Below, one piece after another: positions 28,013 to 36,908 of a DNA stretch of 63,168 nt (positions are counted from its first letter, which is position 1; every line of letters begins with the position of its first letter). This DNA comes from Brevundimonas vancanneytii. Lineage in GTDB: Bacteria; Pseudomonadota; Alphaproteobacteria; Caulobacterales; Caulobacteraceae. The stretch is from assembly GCA_945861515.1 (NCBI GenBank), contig CAMAVA010000003.1:1-63168 (forward strand). Direction: 5' to 3'. A program made the translations under genes and the position numbers. A model generated the notes under the pieces. It searched no databases, was not told where the DNA came from, and was given only the letters and a program-made list of their open reading frames with translations.

Positions 28013-28429
28013 ATGACCGACGTCTACAGCGTCGAAAAGCGGTCCGCCGTGATGCGGCGCGTCAAGTCGCAGGATACGGGCCCGGAACGCAAAGTCCGGA
28101 AGATTCTGACCGGTCTTGGCCTGAGATACCGGTTGCATCGAGCCGACCTGCCGGGAAAGCCGGACATCGTCATGTCGGGGCGGAGTCTGGCGATCTTTGT
28201 GCACGGCTGCTTCTGGCATGGCCATGACTGCGCCCGGGGCGCCAGGGTCCCCAAGCAGAACCAGGACTACTGGCTGGCCAAGATCGGCCGCAACCGGGAA
28301 CGGGACAGGGCCAGTCTGGAGGCCCTGATGGCACACGGCTGGCAGGTCGAGGTGATCTGGGACTGTGAACTGCGGGATCTGCCGGGCCTGACCCGGCGGC
28401 TCCAGGTCCTGACTCAGGCCGCAGCCTGA
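28013..28429 (+). CDS. vsr: Very short patch repair endonuclease
   Basis: A 138-residue DNA mismatch endonuclease that nicks next to T:G mismatches created by deamination of 5-methylcytosine. The family landmarks are RSAVMRRVKSQDTGPE, LPGKPDIVM with the catalytic aspartate, VHGCFWHGHDC (zinc and active-site histidines) and KIGRNRERD. Length and order are normal. It overlaps the convergent histidine kinase gene by 16 bases. It should serve the C5-methyltransferase encoded at 25760-26881, from which it is separated by cysK. Confidence 0.93.
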   Translation: MTDVYSVEKRSAVMRRVKSQDTGPERKVRKILTGLGLRYRLHRADLPGKPDIVMSGRSLAIFVHGCFWHGHDCARGARVPKQNQDYWLAKIGRNRERDRASLEALMAHGWQVEVIWDCELRDLPGLTRRLQVLTQAAA

Positions 28430-30162
28430 CGGTCCACGGCGCTGGCGTCCAGGACCGACTCCATCGCTTCAAACAGCTTTTCCGGCTGGATCGGCTTGGC
28501 CACGTGACCGTTCATTCCGGCGGCCCGGCAGGCCTCCCAGTCGCGGGCCGTCGCCGAGGCCGTGATCGCCACCACGGGGGTCTGACGGTTGGGGCCGGGC
28601 AGGGACCTCAGGACGGTCGTGGCCTCCCGTCCGTCCATGTCCGGCATATAGACGTCCATGAGGATCAGGTCGAAGGGTTCGACCGCCAGTCGTTCCAGGG
28701 CGGTTTCCGCAGAGGCGGCCGTTTCCGGCGTAATGCCGGCCTGGGCCAGGATCAGGGTGATGGCCTGGCGATTGATTGAATGGTCGTCCACCACCAGGAC
28801 CCGGACCGGGGCCGGTTGAACGGGGTCATGTCGCCGGGACTCTTCAACGAGCGGCGGCCCGTCCAGCGCGGGCGCCAGGGGCAGGGTCAGGGTAAAGCGG
28901 GCGCCCTTGCCCGGCGCGCTGTCGACGACCAGGTCGCCGCCCATAAGCCTGGCCAGCTCCCGGCTGATCACCAGGCCAAGACCGGTGCCGCCATGCTGTC
29001 TGGCCGTCTGGGCGCCCAGCTGTTCGAAGGGCTGGAACAGGCTGGCCAACTGATCAGGCGTCATGCCGGGCCCGGTATCGTCCACGGTGATGGCGATGAG
29101 CGGGTCATTCGGCGAGGCCCGGCCGCCCAGAACCAGGGTGACCGATCCCGCTTCGGTGAATTTCAGGGCATTGGACAGAAGGTTGTTCAGCACCTGCCGC
29201 AGGCGCATGGGATCGCCACTGACCCGTCCGGGCAGGGTCCTGGCTCCGGCCAGCCGCAGCCGGATCCCCTTGGCGCGGGCCTGGGGTCGCCAGAGCCGCG
29301 CCACCTCGGCAACGGTCCGGCGCAGATCAAAATCAAGGGTTTCCACCTGCATATGGCCAGCTTCCAGCTTGGACAGGTCCAGCATGTCGTCCAGCAGGGT
29401 CGTCATCATCCGTCCCGCGTCGCCGATCAGCCGGGCCGGGGCATGTCCGGCTCTCTCGGATTCAGCGGCGCCGGCCAGGATGGCGCTGATCGGCGTGCGG
29501 AGTTCATGGCTGATCATGGCGACATAGGCCGACTTGGCCTGGGTCGCCGCTTCGGCCTCCATGCGACGGACCTCGGCTTCGGCCTGGGCCAGATCCTGTG
29601 CCCGGCGGGCGTCCTCGGTGGCGATCCAGGCGCCGACGAGATTCACCAGCACAAGGGCGACCCCGATCATCATGGTGGCCAGCATGGGGCCCGGCGCCGA
29701 CCGGGCGTCCATCAGGGGCATGGCCAGAAGATAGACGGCATAGGGAGCCGCCGCAGCGACAAAGGCCAGGCGCGAGCGCCGGCAGATGGCGATCAGGTTG
29801 GTGATGGCCGTGGCGATGACGATGATGCCCAGGGCCGGGCCGTAATGGCCCGCACCAACCCATAGGGCCGGGGCGATGGCGCCGAAGGCCAGGCCGGACA
29901 GGAGATACAGCCCACAGAGGGATCCCGCCGCGAGGCCGGACAGGGACCCGGCCATCCTGACCAGGACTGGCGACAGTCTGTGCTCCAGAACCTGGACCGC
30001 AGAAAAGGCCGCAGCCCAGAGCCAGACCAGTTCCCAGCCCAGGGTCAGGTAAATGCCTGCAGCGGCGACGACCGCGGTGACCAGGCGAACAGGCAGGTGA
30101 CGGCGGCGGGCGATCGTCGCCCTGGCCAGTCCGAGCCTGTCTGTCCCGACACTGAGACTCAT
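28414..30162 (-). CDS. Membrane hybrid histidine kinase with receiver domain
   Basis: A 582-residue sensor kinase. The N-terminal half has about six membrane helices between residues 24 and 180, with no large periplasmic sensor, followed by a coiled-coil (residues 183-210). The phospho-acceptor is His219 in MISHELRTPISA; the ATPase domain includes DDTGPGMTPDQL and HGGTGLGLVISREL; a receiver domain follows with VLVVDDHSINRQA and LILMDVYMPDMDG, containing the phospho-aspartate. A partner phosphotransferase or regulator is not encoded nearby. The signal sensed is unknown. Confidence 0.93.
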   Translation of the reverse strand: MSLSVGTDRLGLARATIARRRHLPVRLVTAVVAAAGIYLTLGWELVWLWAAAFSAVQVLEHRLSPVLVRMAGSLSGLAAGSLCGLYLLSGLAFGAIAPALWVGAGHYGPALGIIVIATAITNLIAICRRSRLAFVAAAAPYAVYLLAMPLMDARSAPGPMLATMMIGVALVLVNLVGAWIATEDARRAQDLAQAEAEVRRMEAEAATQAKSAYVAMISHELRTPISAILAGAAESERAGHAPARLIGDAGRMMTTLLDDMLDLSKLEAGHMQVETLDFDLRRTVAEVARLWRPQARAKGIRLRLAGARTLPGRVSGDPMRLRQVLNNLLSNALKFTEAGSVTLVLGGRASPNDPLIAITVDDTGPGMTPDQLASLFQPFEQLGAQTARQHGGTGLGLVISRELARLMGGDLVVDSAPGKGARFTLTLPLAPALDGPPLVEESRRHDPVQPAPVRVLVVDDHSINRQAITLILAQAGITPETAASAETALERLAVEPFDLILMDVYMPDMDGREATTVLRSLPGPNRQTPVVAITASATARDWEACRAAGMNGHVAKPIQPEKLFEAMESVLDASAVDRQAAA

Positions 30163-30387
30163 CGGTCGCTCCCTTGTTGGGAAGAGACTGCGGTCCCGGT
30201 CCCTAAGGTTCGATGAAAGAACGGCGCTCGCCGAAACATTTGTTGCCTGCTGCCGGGACGTCGGGCTGCAAGGCCGCTCCGGGGACGAGGGCGGGGCGGG
30301 GGCCGGGCGGCTTTACGAACCTGTCGCCAGCGGTTACCCACGAGATCAGGGTTGCGCCGTTCCTTCGCCAGACAACAGGATTTCGAC

Positions 30388-31332
30388 ATGCCTTCCGGGC
30401 TTGCCGCACTGCTCGACGATATCGCCGGAATCGCCAAGCTGGCGGCGGCGTCCCTGGATGACGTGGCCGGAGCGGCAGGCAAGGCCGGCACCAAGGCTGT
30501 CGGTGTGGTGGTTGACGATGCCGCCGTCACCCCCGGCTATGCGATCGGGTTCTCCCCGGATCGGGAACTGCCCATCGTCGCGCGGATCGCCTGGGGCTCT
30601 TTGAAGAACAAGCTCCTGTTCCTGCTGCCAGGCGCCCTGTTGCTCAGCGCCTTTGCGCCCTGGGCGGTCACGCCAATCCTGATGATCGGCGGCGTCTACC
30701 TCTGTTTCGAGGCCACGGAAAAGATCGTGGAGGCCTTCTCCCACCATGACCCCGTCGACAGTTTCGAGGAACTGGCCATCAGCTCCAAGGACCTGGAGAA
30801 CCAGAAGGTGGCCGGCGCCATCCGCACCGACCTGATCCTGTCCGGCGAGATCATGGCCATCGCCCTGGCGGAGGTTGCCGGTCGGCCCCTGGCCCTGCAG
30901 GCCGGCGCCCTGTTGATGGTCGGGGTGCTATTGACCATCGCCGTCTATGGCACGGTCGCCTTCATCGTGAAGATGGACGATATCGGCCTGCACATGTCGC
31001 GGCGAAAGGGCCGGCTGACACAAGCCATCGGCCGCGGCCTGGTCCAGGCCATGCCGCCCCTGATGCAGGGCCTGACCGTGATCGGCACCGCCGCCATGCT
31101 GTGGGTGGGCGGCGGCATCCTGGTCCATGGCCTGGAACATTATCACTTCAGCCCCGTCCCGGTCTGGGTCGAGGCGGCGTCACACTGGGCAGCCGCCGCG
31201 CCGGTCGTTGGGCCCCTGACGGGCTGGCTGGCCTTTGCCGCAGGGTCGGCCGTGGTTGGATTTGTCGTGGGCGGGGTGATCGTGCTGATCTTGCATTTCA
31301 TTCCGAAGCGGAAATCCGCCGCCTCGCACTGA
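30388..31332 (+). CDS. DUF808 (YedI-type) inner-membrane protein
   Basis: A 314-residue membrane protein of the DUF808 family. The signature is the N-terminal stretch SGLAALLDDIAGIAKLAA followed by VVVDDAAVTPGYAIGF, and then multiple hydrophobic helices from about residue 80. The C-terminus is highly basic (FIPKRKSAASH). Function is unknown in this family; E. coli YedI is a member. The ATG at 30388 gives MPSGLAALL. It is monocistronic between a divergent kinase and a convergent OsmC-family gene. Confidence 0.88.
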   Translation: MPSGLAALLDDIAGIAKLAAASLDDVAGAAGKAGTKAVGVVVDDAAVTPGYAIGFSPDRELPIVARIAWGSLKNKLLFLLPGALLLSAFAPWAVTPILMIGGVYLCFEATEKIVEAFSHHDPVDSFEELAISSKDLENQKVAGAIRTDLILSGEIMAIALAEVAGRPLALQAGALLMVGVLLTIAVYGTVAFIVKMDDIGLHMSRRKGRLTQAIGRGLVQAMPPLMQGLTVIGTAAMLWVGGGILVHGLEHYHFSPVPVWVEAASHWAAAAPVVGPLTGWLAFAAGSAVVGFVVGGVIVLILHFIPKRKSAASH

Positions 31333-31378
31333 CGGGCCCGCACTGACGGCCCAGCACTGATCGGGACCCTGCGTCCCC

Positions 31379-31840
31379 TCAGGCCGCTTCGACCACGATC
31401 TCTGTCTTGACCGAATTGGCGATGTAGCAGGTTTCGTGGGCCTGGTGATGGAGATGATCCAGCACGTCCTGCCCCGGCTGGCCGTCCTCGAAGACGATCT
31501 GCGGCCGCAGGGTCACCCGGGTGACGGCGATCCGGCCCCCGGCGGTCTTGCGCATCACCCCTTCGGCACGGTCGCGATAGGAGATCACCACCAGGCCGGC
31601 CTCCCGCGCCACATGCAGGAAGGACAGCATGTGGCAGTCGGCGATGGCCGCCACCAGCATCTCCTCCGGGTCGACCGCATCGGCGGCAGACCAGGGGGCG
31701 GGAACCACATGGGGCGAGGCCGAGGCGGCGATCTCTATGCCGCCGTCAAAGGCCACAGCGTGCTTGCGGCTGTAGCGTCCGGCGAGGAAGTCCTCACCGG
31801 GCTGCAGGGTCCAGTCGACCGAGGCGATATAGTGGGCCAG
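31379..31840 (-). CDS. OsmC-family protein, probable CTG start
   Basis: A 153-residue OsmC-like protein; relatives include hydroperoxide reductases. Recognised by VDPEEMLVAAIADCHMLSFL with a cysteine, and CYIANSVKTEIVVEA with the second cysteine. The first ATG/GTG in frame (GTG at 31756) would remove the opening of the domain. Coding potential clearly continues upstream: AHYIASVDWTLQPGEDFLAG and RYSRKHAVAFDGG read as a genuine OsmC N-terminus. The only plausible initiator is CTG at 31840, with AAGGA nine bases upstream. The gene sits 13 bases after the acyl-CoA dehydrogenase stop. Confidence 0.8.
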   Translation of the reverse strand: MAHYIASVDWTLQPGEDFLAGRYSRKHAVAFDGGIEIAASASPHVVPAPWSAADAVDPEEMLVAAIADCHMLSFLHVAREAGLVVISYRDRAEGVMRKTAGGRIAVTRVTLRPQIVFEDGQPGQDVLDHLHHQAHETCYIANSVKTEIVVEAA

Positions 31841-31853
31841 GGTTCCGGTCCTT

Positions 31854-33017
31854 CTACAGGGTGCGGGCGATCAGCACCTTCATGACTTCGTTGGTGCCGC
31901 CATAGATGCGCTGCACCCGGCTGTCGCGGTACATGCGGGCGATGGGATATTCGGCCATGTAGCCGAACCCGCCGAACAACTGCAGGCAGCGGTCGATGAT
32001 CTTGTTTTCCAGATCAGTGACCCAGTATTTGGCCATGGAGGCGGTGGCGGCGTCCAGCTTGCCCTTCAGATGCTGCTCGATGCAGTGGTTGACAAAGACA
32101 CGGGCGACGGTCGCCTCGGTCTTGCATTCGGCCAGCTCGAACTGGGTGTTCTGGAAGTCGATGATCGACTTTCCGAAGGCCTTGCGGCCCTTGACGTAGT
32201 CGATGGTCAGGGCCAGCGCCCGCTCGATGGTCGCCAGGCCCTGGACAGCGATGTTCAGGCGTTCCTGCGGCAGCTGGCTCATCAGCTGGAAGAAGCCCTG
32301 GCCCTCGTCGCCGCCCAGAAGGTTGGCGGTCGGAACCCGGACATCATTGAAAAACAGCTCGGAAGTGTCGGCGGCTTCCTGGCCCAGCTTGTCCAGGTTG
32401 CGGCCCCGCTCGAAGCCCTCGGCGCCATCGGTCTCCACCAGCAACAGGCTGGTGCCCCGGGCGCCCTGGGTCGCGTCGGTCTTGCAGACCACGATGATCA
32501 GGTTGGCGGTCTGGCCGTTGGTGATGAAGGTCTTGGAGCCGTTCAGCACATACTGGTTGCCGTCCATCCGGGCGGTGGTCTTGATGCCCTGAAGGTCGGA
32601 TCCGGCGCCCGGTTCGGTCATGGCGATGGCGGTGACCAGTTCGCCATTGGCCATGCGCGGCAGCCAGCGGCGGCGCTGCTCCTCGTTGCCGTAATGATAA
32701 ATGTAGGGGGCGACGATGGAGTTGTGCAGCGACAGGCCAAAGCCGTCGACGCCCATCAGGCCCAGCTGCTCCATCAGCACCACTTCATGGCGGTAGTCCC
32801 CGCCCATGCCGCCGTATTCTTCCGGAATGGACAGGCATGACAGGCCAGCTTCCGCCGCCTCGGTCCACATGGCCCGCTCGACGACCCCGTCCTCGCGCCA
32901 TTTGGCGACCCGGGATTCCGGCGCATGGCTGTCGAAGAACTTCTTCACGGCGCCTTCGAAGATGACAATGTCCTCTTCGGCCAGGGACGGGGTGCGTTCG
33001 ACTTGAAGTGCGCTCAT
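31854..33017 (-). CDS. Acyl-CoA dehydrogenase
   Basis: A 387-residue FAD enzyme that introduces the alpha-beta double bond into acyl-CoA. Flavin and substrate motifs are MTEPGAGSDLQGIK, TFITNGQTANLIIV and the C-terminal RIYGGTNEVMKVLIAR, in which the glutamate is the catalytic base of short/long-chain types. Full length. Its ATG overlaps the stop of the upstream acyl-CoA dehydrogenase gene (TGATG), so both are made from one transcript. Chain-length preference cannot be inferred. Confidence 0.95.
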   Translation of the reverse strand: MSALQVERTPSLAEEDIVIFEGAVKKFFDSHAPESRVAKWREDGVVERAMWTEAAEAGLSCLSIPEEYGGMGGDYRHEVVLMEQLGLMGVDGFGLSLHNSIVAPYIYHYGNEEQRRRWLPRMANGELVTAIAMTEPGAGSDLQGIKTTARMDGNQYVLNGSKTFITNGQTANLIIVVCKTDATQGARGTSLLLVETDGAEGFERGRNLDKLGQEAADTSELFFNDVRVPTANLLGGDEGQGFFQLMSQLPQERLNIAVQGLATIERALALTIDYVKGRKAFGKSIIDFQNTQFELAECKTEATVARVFVNHCIEQHLKGKLDAATASMAKYWVTDLENKIIDRCLQLFGGFGYMAEYPIARMYRDSRVQRIYGGTNEVMKVLIARTL

Positions 33018-34807
33018 CAGAAAGCCTCGGCAGGAAGGGACATGAGGGTGGCCGAGCCGGTCTTCAGCTTGGTCAGGTGGGCGCCGGTCTCGGGCAGGAT
33101 CCGCTCCAGGAAGTAGCGGCCCACCACCAGCTTGTTGGCGTAGAAGGGATCATGGTCGCCCGAAGCGGCCCGGGCCAGGCAGGCCCTGGCGATCTGGGCC
33201 CACATGAAGGCCAGGCCGGTGATGCCGAACAGGTGCATGTAGTCGGTGGAGGCGGCGCCGGCGTTGTCGGGATTGGCCAGGCCGTTCTGCATCAACCACA
33301 TGGTGGCGTCCTGCAGCTGGGCCTTGGCGCCGGCCAGGCCGTCGAGGAAGGGCGCCAGGGCCGGATCGGCGCTGCCCGCATCGATGAAACCGTCGATCTC
33401 GGCGAAGAAGCTCATCACCGCCCGGCCGCCATTGGCCGCCAGCTTGCGGCCCACCAGATCCAGGGCCTGGACGCCGTTGGTGCCCTCATAGATCAGGGCG
33501 ATGCGGCAATCGCGCAGATACTGGCTGGCCGGAAAATGCTCGGTAAAGCCCGAGCCGCCATGGACCTGCATGGCGTCGACACAGACCTTGAAGCCCTTGT
33601 CGGTCAGGTAGCCCTTCAGGACCGGGGTCAGCAGGCCCATGTAGTCGCCGCCCTTTTGGCGAACCGCCGCGTCGGGATGGCCGTGGGCCAGATCGCCGTG
33701 CAGGGCGGTCCAGAACAGGAAGGCGCGGCCCGCCTCGATGATCGCCTTGGAATCCAGCAGCATGCGCCGCACGTCCGGATGAACGATGATCGGGTCGGCC
33801 GGACCGTCGGCATTCTTGGGGCCGGTCAGGGACCGACCCTGCAGGCGGTCCCTGGCGAAATCGGCGGCGGCCTGGCAGGCGGCCTCGGCCTGGGCGATGC
33901 CCTGCAGGCCAACCCCGATCCGGGCCTCGTTCATCATGACGAACATGATCTTCAGGCCGGAGTTTTCCCCGCCGATCAGAAAGCCTTGCGCCTCGTCATA
34001 GGCCATGACGCAGGTGGCGTTGCCGTGGATGCCCATCTTCTCCTCGAGGCCGGCGCATTTGACGCCCTCGTTTCGAGCGCCAACCTCGCCCGCCTCATCG
34101 GGCAGGTACTTCGGCACGATGAACAGGCTGATGCCCTTGACCCCGGCCGGGGCGCCCTCGATCCTGGCCAGGACCAGATGGATGATGTTCTCGGCCATGT
34201 CGTGCTCGCCGGCCGAGATCCAGATCTTCTGGCCGGTGATGCGGTAACTGCCGTCCGCCTGGGGGACCGCCTTGGTGCGCAACAGGCCCAGATCCGTGCC
34301 GCAATGGGGCTCGGTCAGGTTCATGGTGCCGGTCCATTGGCCGGACACCATCTTCGGCAGGTAAAGGTCCTTCTGGACGTCGCTACCGCCCGTATGGATC
34401 GCCGAATAGGCGCCGTGGGCCAGGCCCGGATACATGGCAAAGGCCATGTTCGCCGAAGAGCTCATCTCGCTGAACGAGAGATTCACCACATGGGGCAGGC
34501 CCTGGCCGCCATAGGCGGGGTCGGAGCCCAGGCCGGTCCAGCCGCCAGCACAGAGCTGTTCGTAGGCCGCCTTGAAGCCGGTCGGGGTGGTGACGCTGCT
34601 GTCCGGATGCCAGACGCAGCCCTGTTTGTCGCCCACGGCATTGAGGGGGGCCAGGACCTCGCCGGTGAACCGGCCGGCCTCCTCGATGATCTGCTTGACC
34701 ACGTCCAGCGATGCGTCGGCAAAGGCCGGCAGATGGGCATAGCGGTCGATCTTCAGGACATCCTCCAGCAGGAAGACGTGATCGCGGACCGGCGGCTTGT
34801 AGGCCAT
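33017..34807 (-). CDS. Acyl-CoA dehydrogenase with C-terminal extension
   Basis: A 596-residue acyl-CoA dehydrogenase of the longer class used in fatty acid beta-oxidation, with a C-terminal extra helical domain of about 150 residues. Motifs include FSEMSSSANMAFAMYPG, LTEPHCGTDLGLLRTKA, QKIWISAGEHDMAENIIHLVLA and ALIYEGTNGVQALDLVGRK. The start ATG at 34807 gives MAYKPPVRDHVFLL, a family-typical beginning; the ORF extends upstream into a repeat-like region and is not coding there. It heads the two-dehydrogenase operon and lies downstream of the MerR regulator gene. Confidence 0.94.
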   Translation of the reverse strand: MAYKPPVRDHVFLLEDVLKIDRYAHLPAFADASLDVVKQIIEEAGRFTGEVLAPLNAVGDKQGCVWHPDSSVTTPTGFKAAYEQLCAGGWTGLGSDPAYGGQGLPHVVNLSFSEMSSSANMAFAMYPGLAHGAYSAIHTGGSDVQKDLYLPKMVSGQWTGTMNLTEPHCGTDLGLLRTKAVPQADGSYRITGQKIWISAGEHDMAENIIHLVLARIEGAPAGVKGISLFIVPKYLPDEAGEVGARNEGVKCAGLEEKMGIHGNATCVMAYDEAQGFLIGGENSGLKIMFVMMNEARIGVGLQGIAQAEAACQAAADFARDRLQGRSLTGPKNADGPADPIIVHPDVRRMLLDSKAIIEAGRAFLFWTALHGDLAHGHPDAAVRQKGGDYMGLLTPVLKGYLTDKGFKVCVDAMQVHGGSGFTEHFPASQYLRDCRIALIYEGTNGVQALDLVGRKLAANGGRAVMSFFAEIDGFIDAGSADPALAPFLDGLAGAKAQLQDATMWLMQNGLANPDNAGAASTDYMHLFGITGLAFMWAQIARACLARAASGDHDPFYANKLVVGRYFLERILPETGAHLTKLKTGSATLMSLPAEAF

Positions 34808-34850
34808 GACTATCCTTGTCGGGCGAAGGTCGAAAACTTGCGCGTCGCTA

Positions 34851-34880
34851 AAGCATTTTCCGAAAACCGGGAAACGGTTA
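34851..34880. repeat. Alphaproteobacterial repeat-like palindromic fragment
   Basis: The stretch aagcattttccgaaaaccgg continuing through aacggtta contains the perfect inverted repeat aaccg-ggaaa-cggtt. It resembles a very common intergenic element of alphaproteobacteria, of which only about half is present here. Confidence 0.45.
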
Positions 34881-34963
34881 TCGCCTGGAAACCGCCTGCG
34901 AAGGTCAACCCCGGCACGGACTGTCCGGCCTGACCCCAAGGGGTCCAGCCGGACAGTCCGCCT

Positions 34964-35446
34964 TTACTTGCCCATGGCCATGTCGGCGTGACCGTCCAGG
35001 CGGGCGCGCAGCATCTGGTCATAGTCGGCCGCCTTGGGCAGCAGATCGGGTCGCTTTTCGGCCAGCCGGGTTTCCAGACGTTCGCAGGCCTGTTTCAGCT
35101 CGGTGATGGCCCCTTCGATGTCTTCGCGCTGCTGCTCCAGCACCACGATCTTCTCGCGGAATTTCTTGAGCGAATGGGCGTTCTGGCTCATGGCCTCGTC
35201 GCCTTCGTCGTAAAGCTCCAGGATCTCGCGAATCTCCTGCAGCGACAGGCCGACGCGCTTGCCGCGCAGGATCAGGATCAGCCGGGCCCGGTCCTTGTAG
35301 CTGTAGACCCGGTTCATGCCGTCGCGGGCCGGGGTCAGCAGGCCCTTGTCTTCATAGAAGCGAAGCGCGCGGGGGGTCGCCTTGAATTCAGTGCAGAGCT
35401 GCCGGATGGTGAAGGTGCGCTCAGGACGGCGCAGTTCCATAGCCAT
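34964..35446 (-). CDS. MerR-family regulator (LiuR-like)
   Basis: A 160-residue MerR-type regulator. The winged helix-turn-helix is FTIRQLCTEFKATPRALRF, followed by YEDKGLLTPARDGMNRVYSY and a long dimerisation coiled coil (residues 80-130). There is no effector domain with metal cysteines, as in LiuR-type proteins that control branched-chain amino acid and fatty acid breakdown in proteobacteria. Two matching operator candidates lie upstream of its own gene and one upstream of the thiolase. Neighbours (acyl-CoA dehydrogenases, CoA hydrolase) fit that role. The GGGAGAAG before ATG 35446 supports the start. Confidence 0.85.
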   Translation of the reverse strand: MAMELRRPERTFTIRQLCTEFKATPRALRFYEDKGLLTPARDGMNRVYSYKDRARLILILRGKRVGLSLQEIREILELYDEGDEAMSQNAHSLKKFREKIVVLEQQREDIEGAITELKQACERLETRLAEKRPDLLPKAADYDQMLRARLDGHADMAMGK

Positions 35447-35510
35447 TATGTCTTCTCCCAGGATCGTGTTGCGGCTGTTATTCGCCCTTGGTCGGGATTC
35501 GTAAATTCCT

Positions 35511-35546
35511 CTTACGTTAACGTCAAGACCTTTACGTGAACGTGAA
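35511..35546. promoter_or_regulatory. Two LiuR-like operators upstream of the MerR gene
   Basis: CTTACGTTAACGTCAA (35511-35526) and TTTACGTGAACGTGAA (35531-35546) are tandem 16-mers separated by four bases, resembling published LiuR-type sites (roughly TTGACGTTAACGTCAA). They lie 65-100 bases upstream of the MerR start and suggest autoregulation. Confidence 0.65.
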
Positions 35547-35566
35547 CTATCCTTCGCATCGGTAAC

Positions 35567-36820
35567 CTAGAGCCCCGCCCGCATGGCGCTCCAGTCATTG
35601 GCCAGACGGTCCCGATGGGCCGGGCTGGCGACCCCGATCAGGGCCTGGGCGCGGGCGTCGAGATCAAGCCCGCGCAGGTCGGCCGTGCCGTGCTCGGTGA
35701 TCACGACCGCCACATCGGCGCGGGGAACGGACACCGCGCCAAGGGACAGGCGCGGGACGATCCGGCTGATGCTGTCCTTGCGGGCCGAGGCCGGCAGGGC
35801 CAGGATCGGGACCCCGCCGTCCGACAGCCGGGCGCCGCGGAGAAAGTCGGTCAGGCCGCCGATGCCGGAAACCTGCCGTCCATCCTGAAACTCGGCATTG
35901 GCCTGGCCGAACAGATCGATCTCCAGGGCCGAGTTGACAGCCACCAGGCGGGGAATGGCGGCCAGCACCCGGATGTCATGGGTGTATCCGGACTCGCGGA
36001 AGGTCAGGCGGGAATCGGTGAGGCGGTCTCGCAGAACGGTTGTGCCGGCGGCCAGTCCGGTCACCACGCTGTCGACCACCTCTTCATCCAGAAGCGCCGC
36101 CAGGGGATTGGTCACCATGCCGGAATGGATCTTCAGCCCGCGCCGGCCGCGCAGGCCCTTGAGGGCCGCGACCCCGGCCTTCCCGACCCCGAACTGCAGG
36201 CTGGCCCCGTCGGGTGTGGCGGCGGCGATATTCGCGGCGATGCGCTCGAAAGCCGGGTCCAGGTCGCCGGCGTCGTAGTCCGCCACGGGCCCTGGATCCT
36301 CGCAGACCAGGTCGAAGGCTTCCGGCAGGGCGGAGGGCCCCCGGACATGGGGCAGGTGAGGATTGATCACCGCCACCTTCAGAAGGCTGGGGCGCCCCAG
36401 GACCGCCGGCGACAGGTCGCTGGCGACGCTCAGGGACAGGGTTCCATCCGGTCCGGGAGGGCTGACCTGAAAGAGGGCGGCGTCCAGGGCCGTGGTCGCC
36501 AGCCAGCCATAGGTCTGGAACCAGGTCATGGGCCGAAGCGCAAATCGGCCGGCCTCGAAGGCCTCCCGCCAGTCATTGGAGACGAAGATGCCCTCCGAGC
36601 GGGTTCCCGGAACCAGGCGGGTCCAGTCAGCGGTATTGAGGCCCGGGATCGGGGCGCCGACAAAGCAGGCGCCGGAAAACAGGTCGGGACGGGCCGACAG
36701 GGCGCTCCGGAATCCGAGCGGCTCGCCGGGTCCGAAAGGGACAAAGATTCTTGGAGCCGAACGGGATTTCAGGCGTTGAGCGAGCTGAACAACACACTGA
36801 TCAATCGTGAGGCGAATCAT
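35567..36820 (-). CDS. Acetyl-CoA hydrolase/CoA transferase
   Basis: A 417-residue protein of the acetyl-CoA hydrolase/4-hydroxybutyrate CoA-transferase family. The N-terminal nucleotide-free half begins with a short acidic stretch; the C-terminal half carries the characteristic SGMVTNPLAALLDEEVV and IGGLTDFLRGARLSDGG, then VPRADVAVVITEHGTADLRG, in which HGTAD is a strong family mark. The catalytic glutamate of CoA transferases cannot be pinned with certainty. It would move CoA between small carboxylates. It lies upstream of the MerR gene on the same strand with its own start at 36820. Confidence 0.85.
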   Translation of the reverse strand: MIRLTIDQCVVQLAQRLKSRSAPRIFVPFGPGEPLGFRSALSARPDLFSGACFVGAPIPGLNTADWTRLVPGTRSEGIFVSNDWREAFEAGRFALRPMTWFQTYGWLATTALDAALFQVSPPGPDGTLSLSVASDLSPAVLGRPSLLKVAVINPHLPHVRGPSALPEAFDLVCEDPGPVADYDAGDLDPAFERIAANIAAATPDGASLQFGVGKAGVAALKGLRGRRGLKIHSGMVTNPLAALLDEEVVDSVVTGLAAGTTVLRDRLTDSRLTFRESGYTHDIRVLAAIPRLVAVNSALEIDLFGQANAEFQDGRQVSGIGGLTDFLRGARLSDGGVPILALPASARKDSISRIVPRLSLGAVSVPRADVAVVITEHGTADLRGLDLDARAQALIGVASPAHRDRLANDWSAMRAGL

Positions 36821-36908
36821 GTCAGACTCCTTGACGGGTCAGCCCCCGGGGGAAGGGCGCCTGCTGGTATCGCGTACTCTTCAACACAGAGCCCGAAGAA
36901 GGCCCGCC

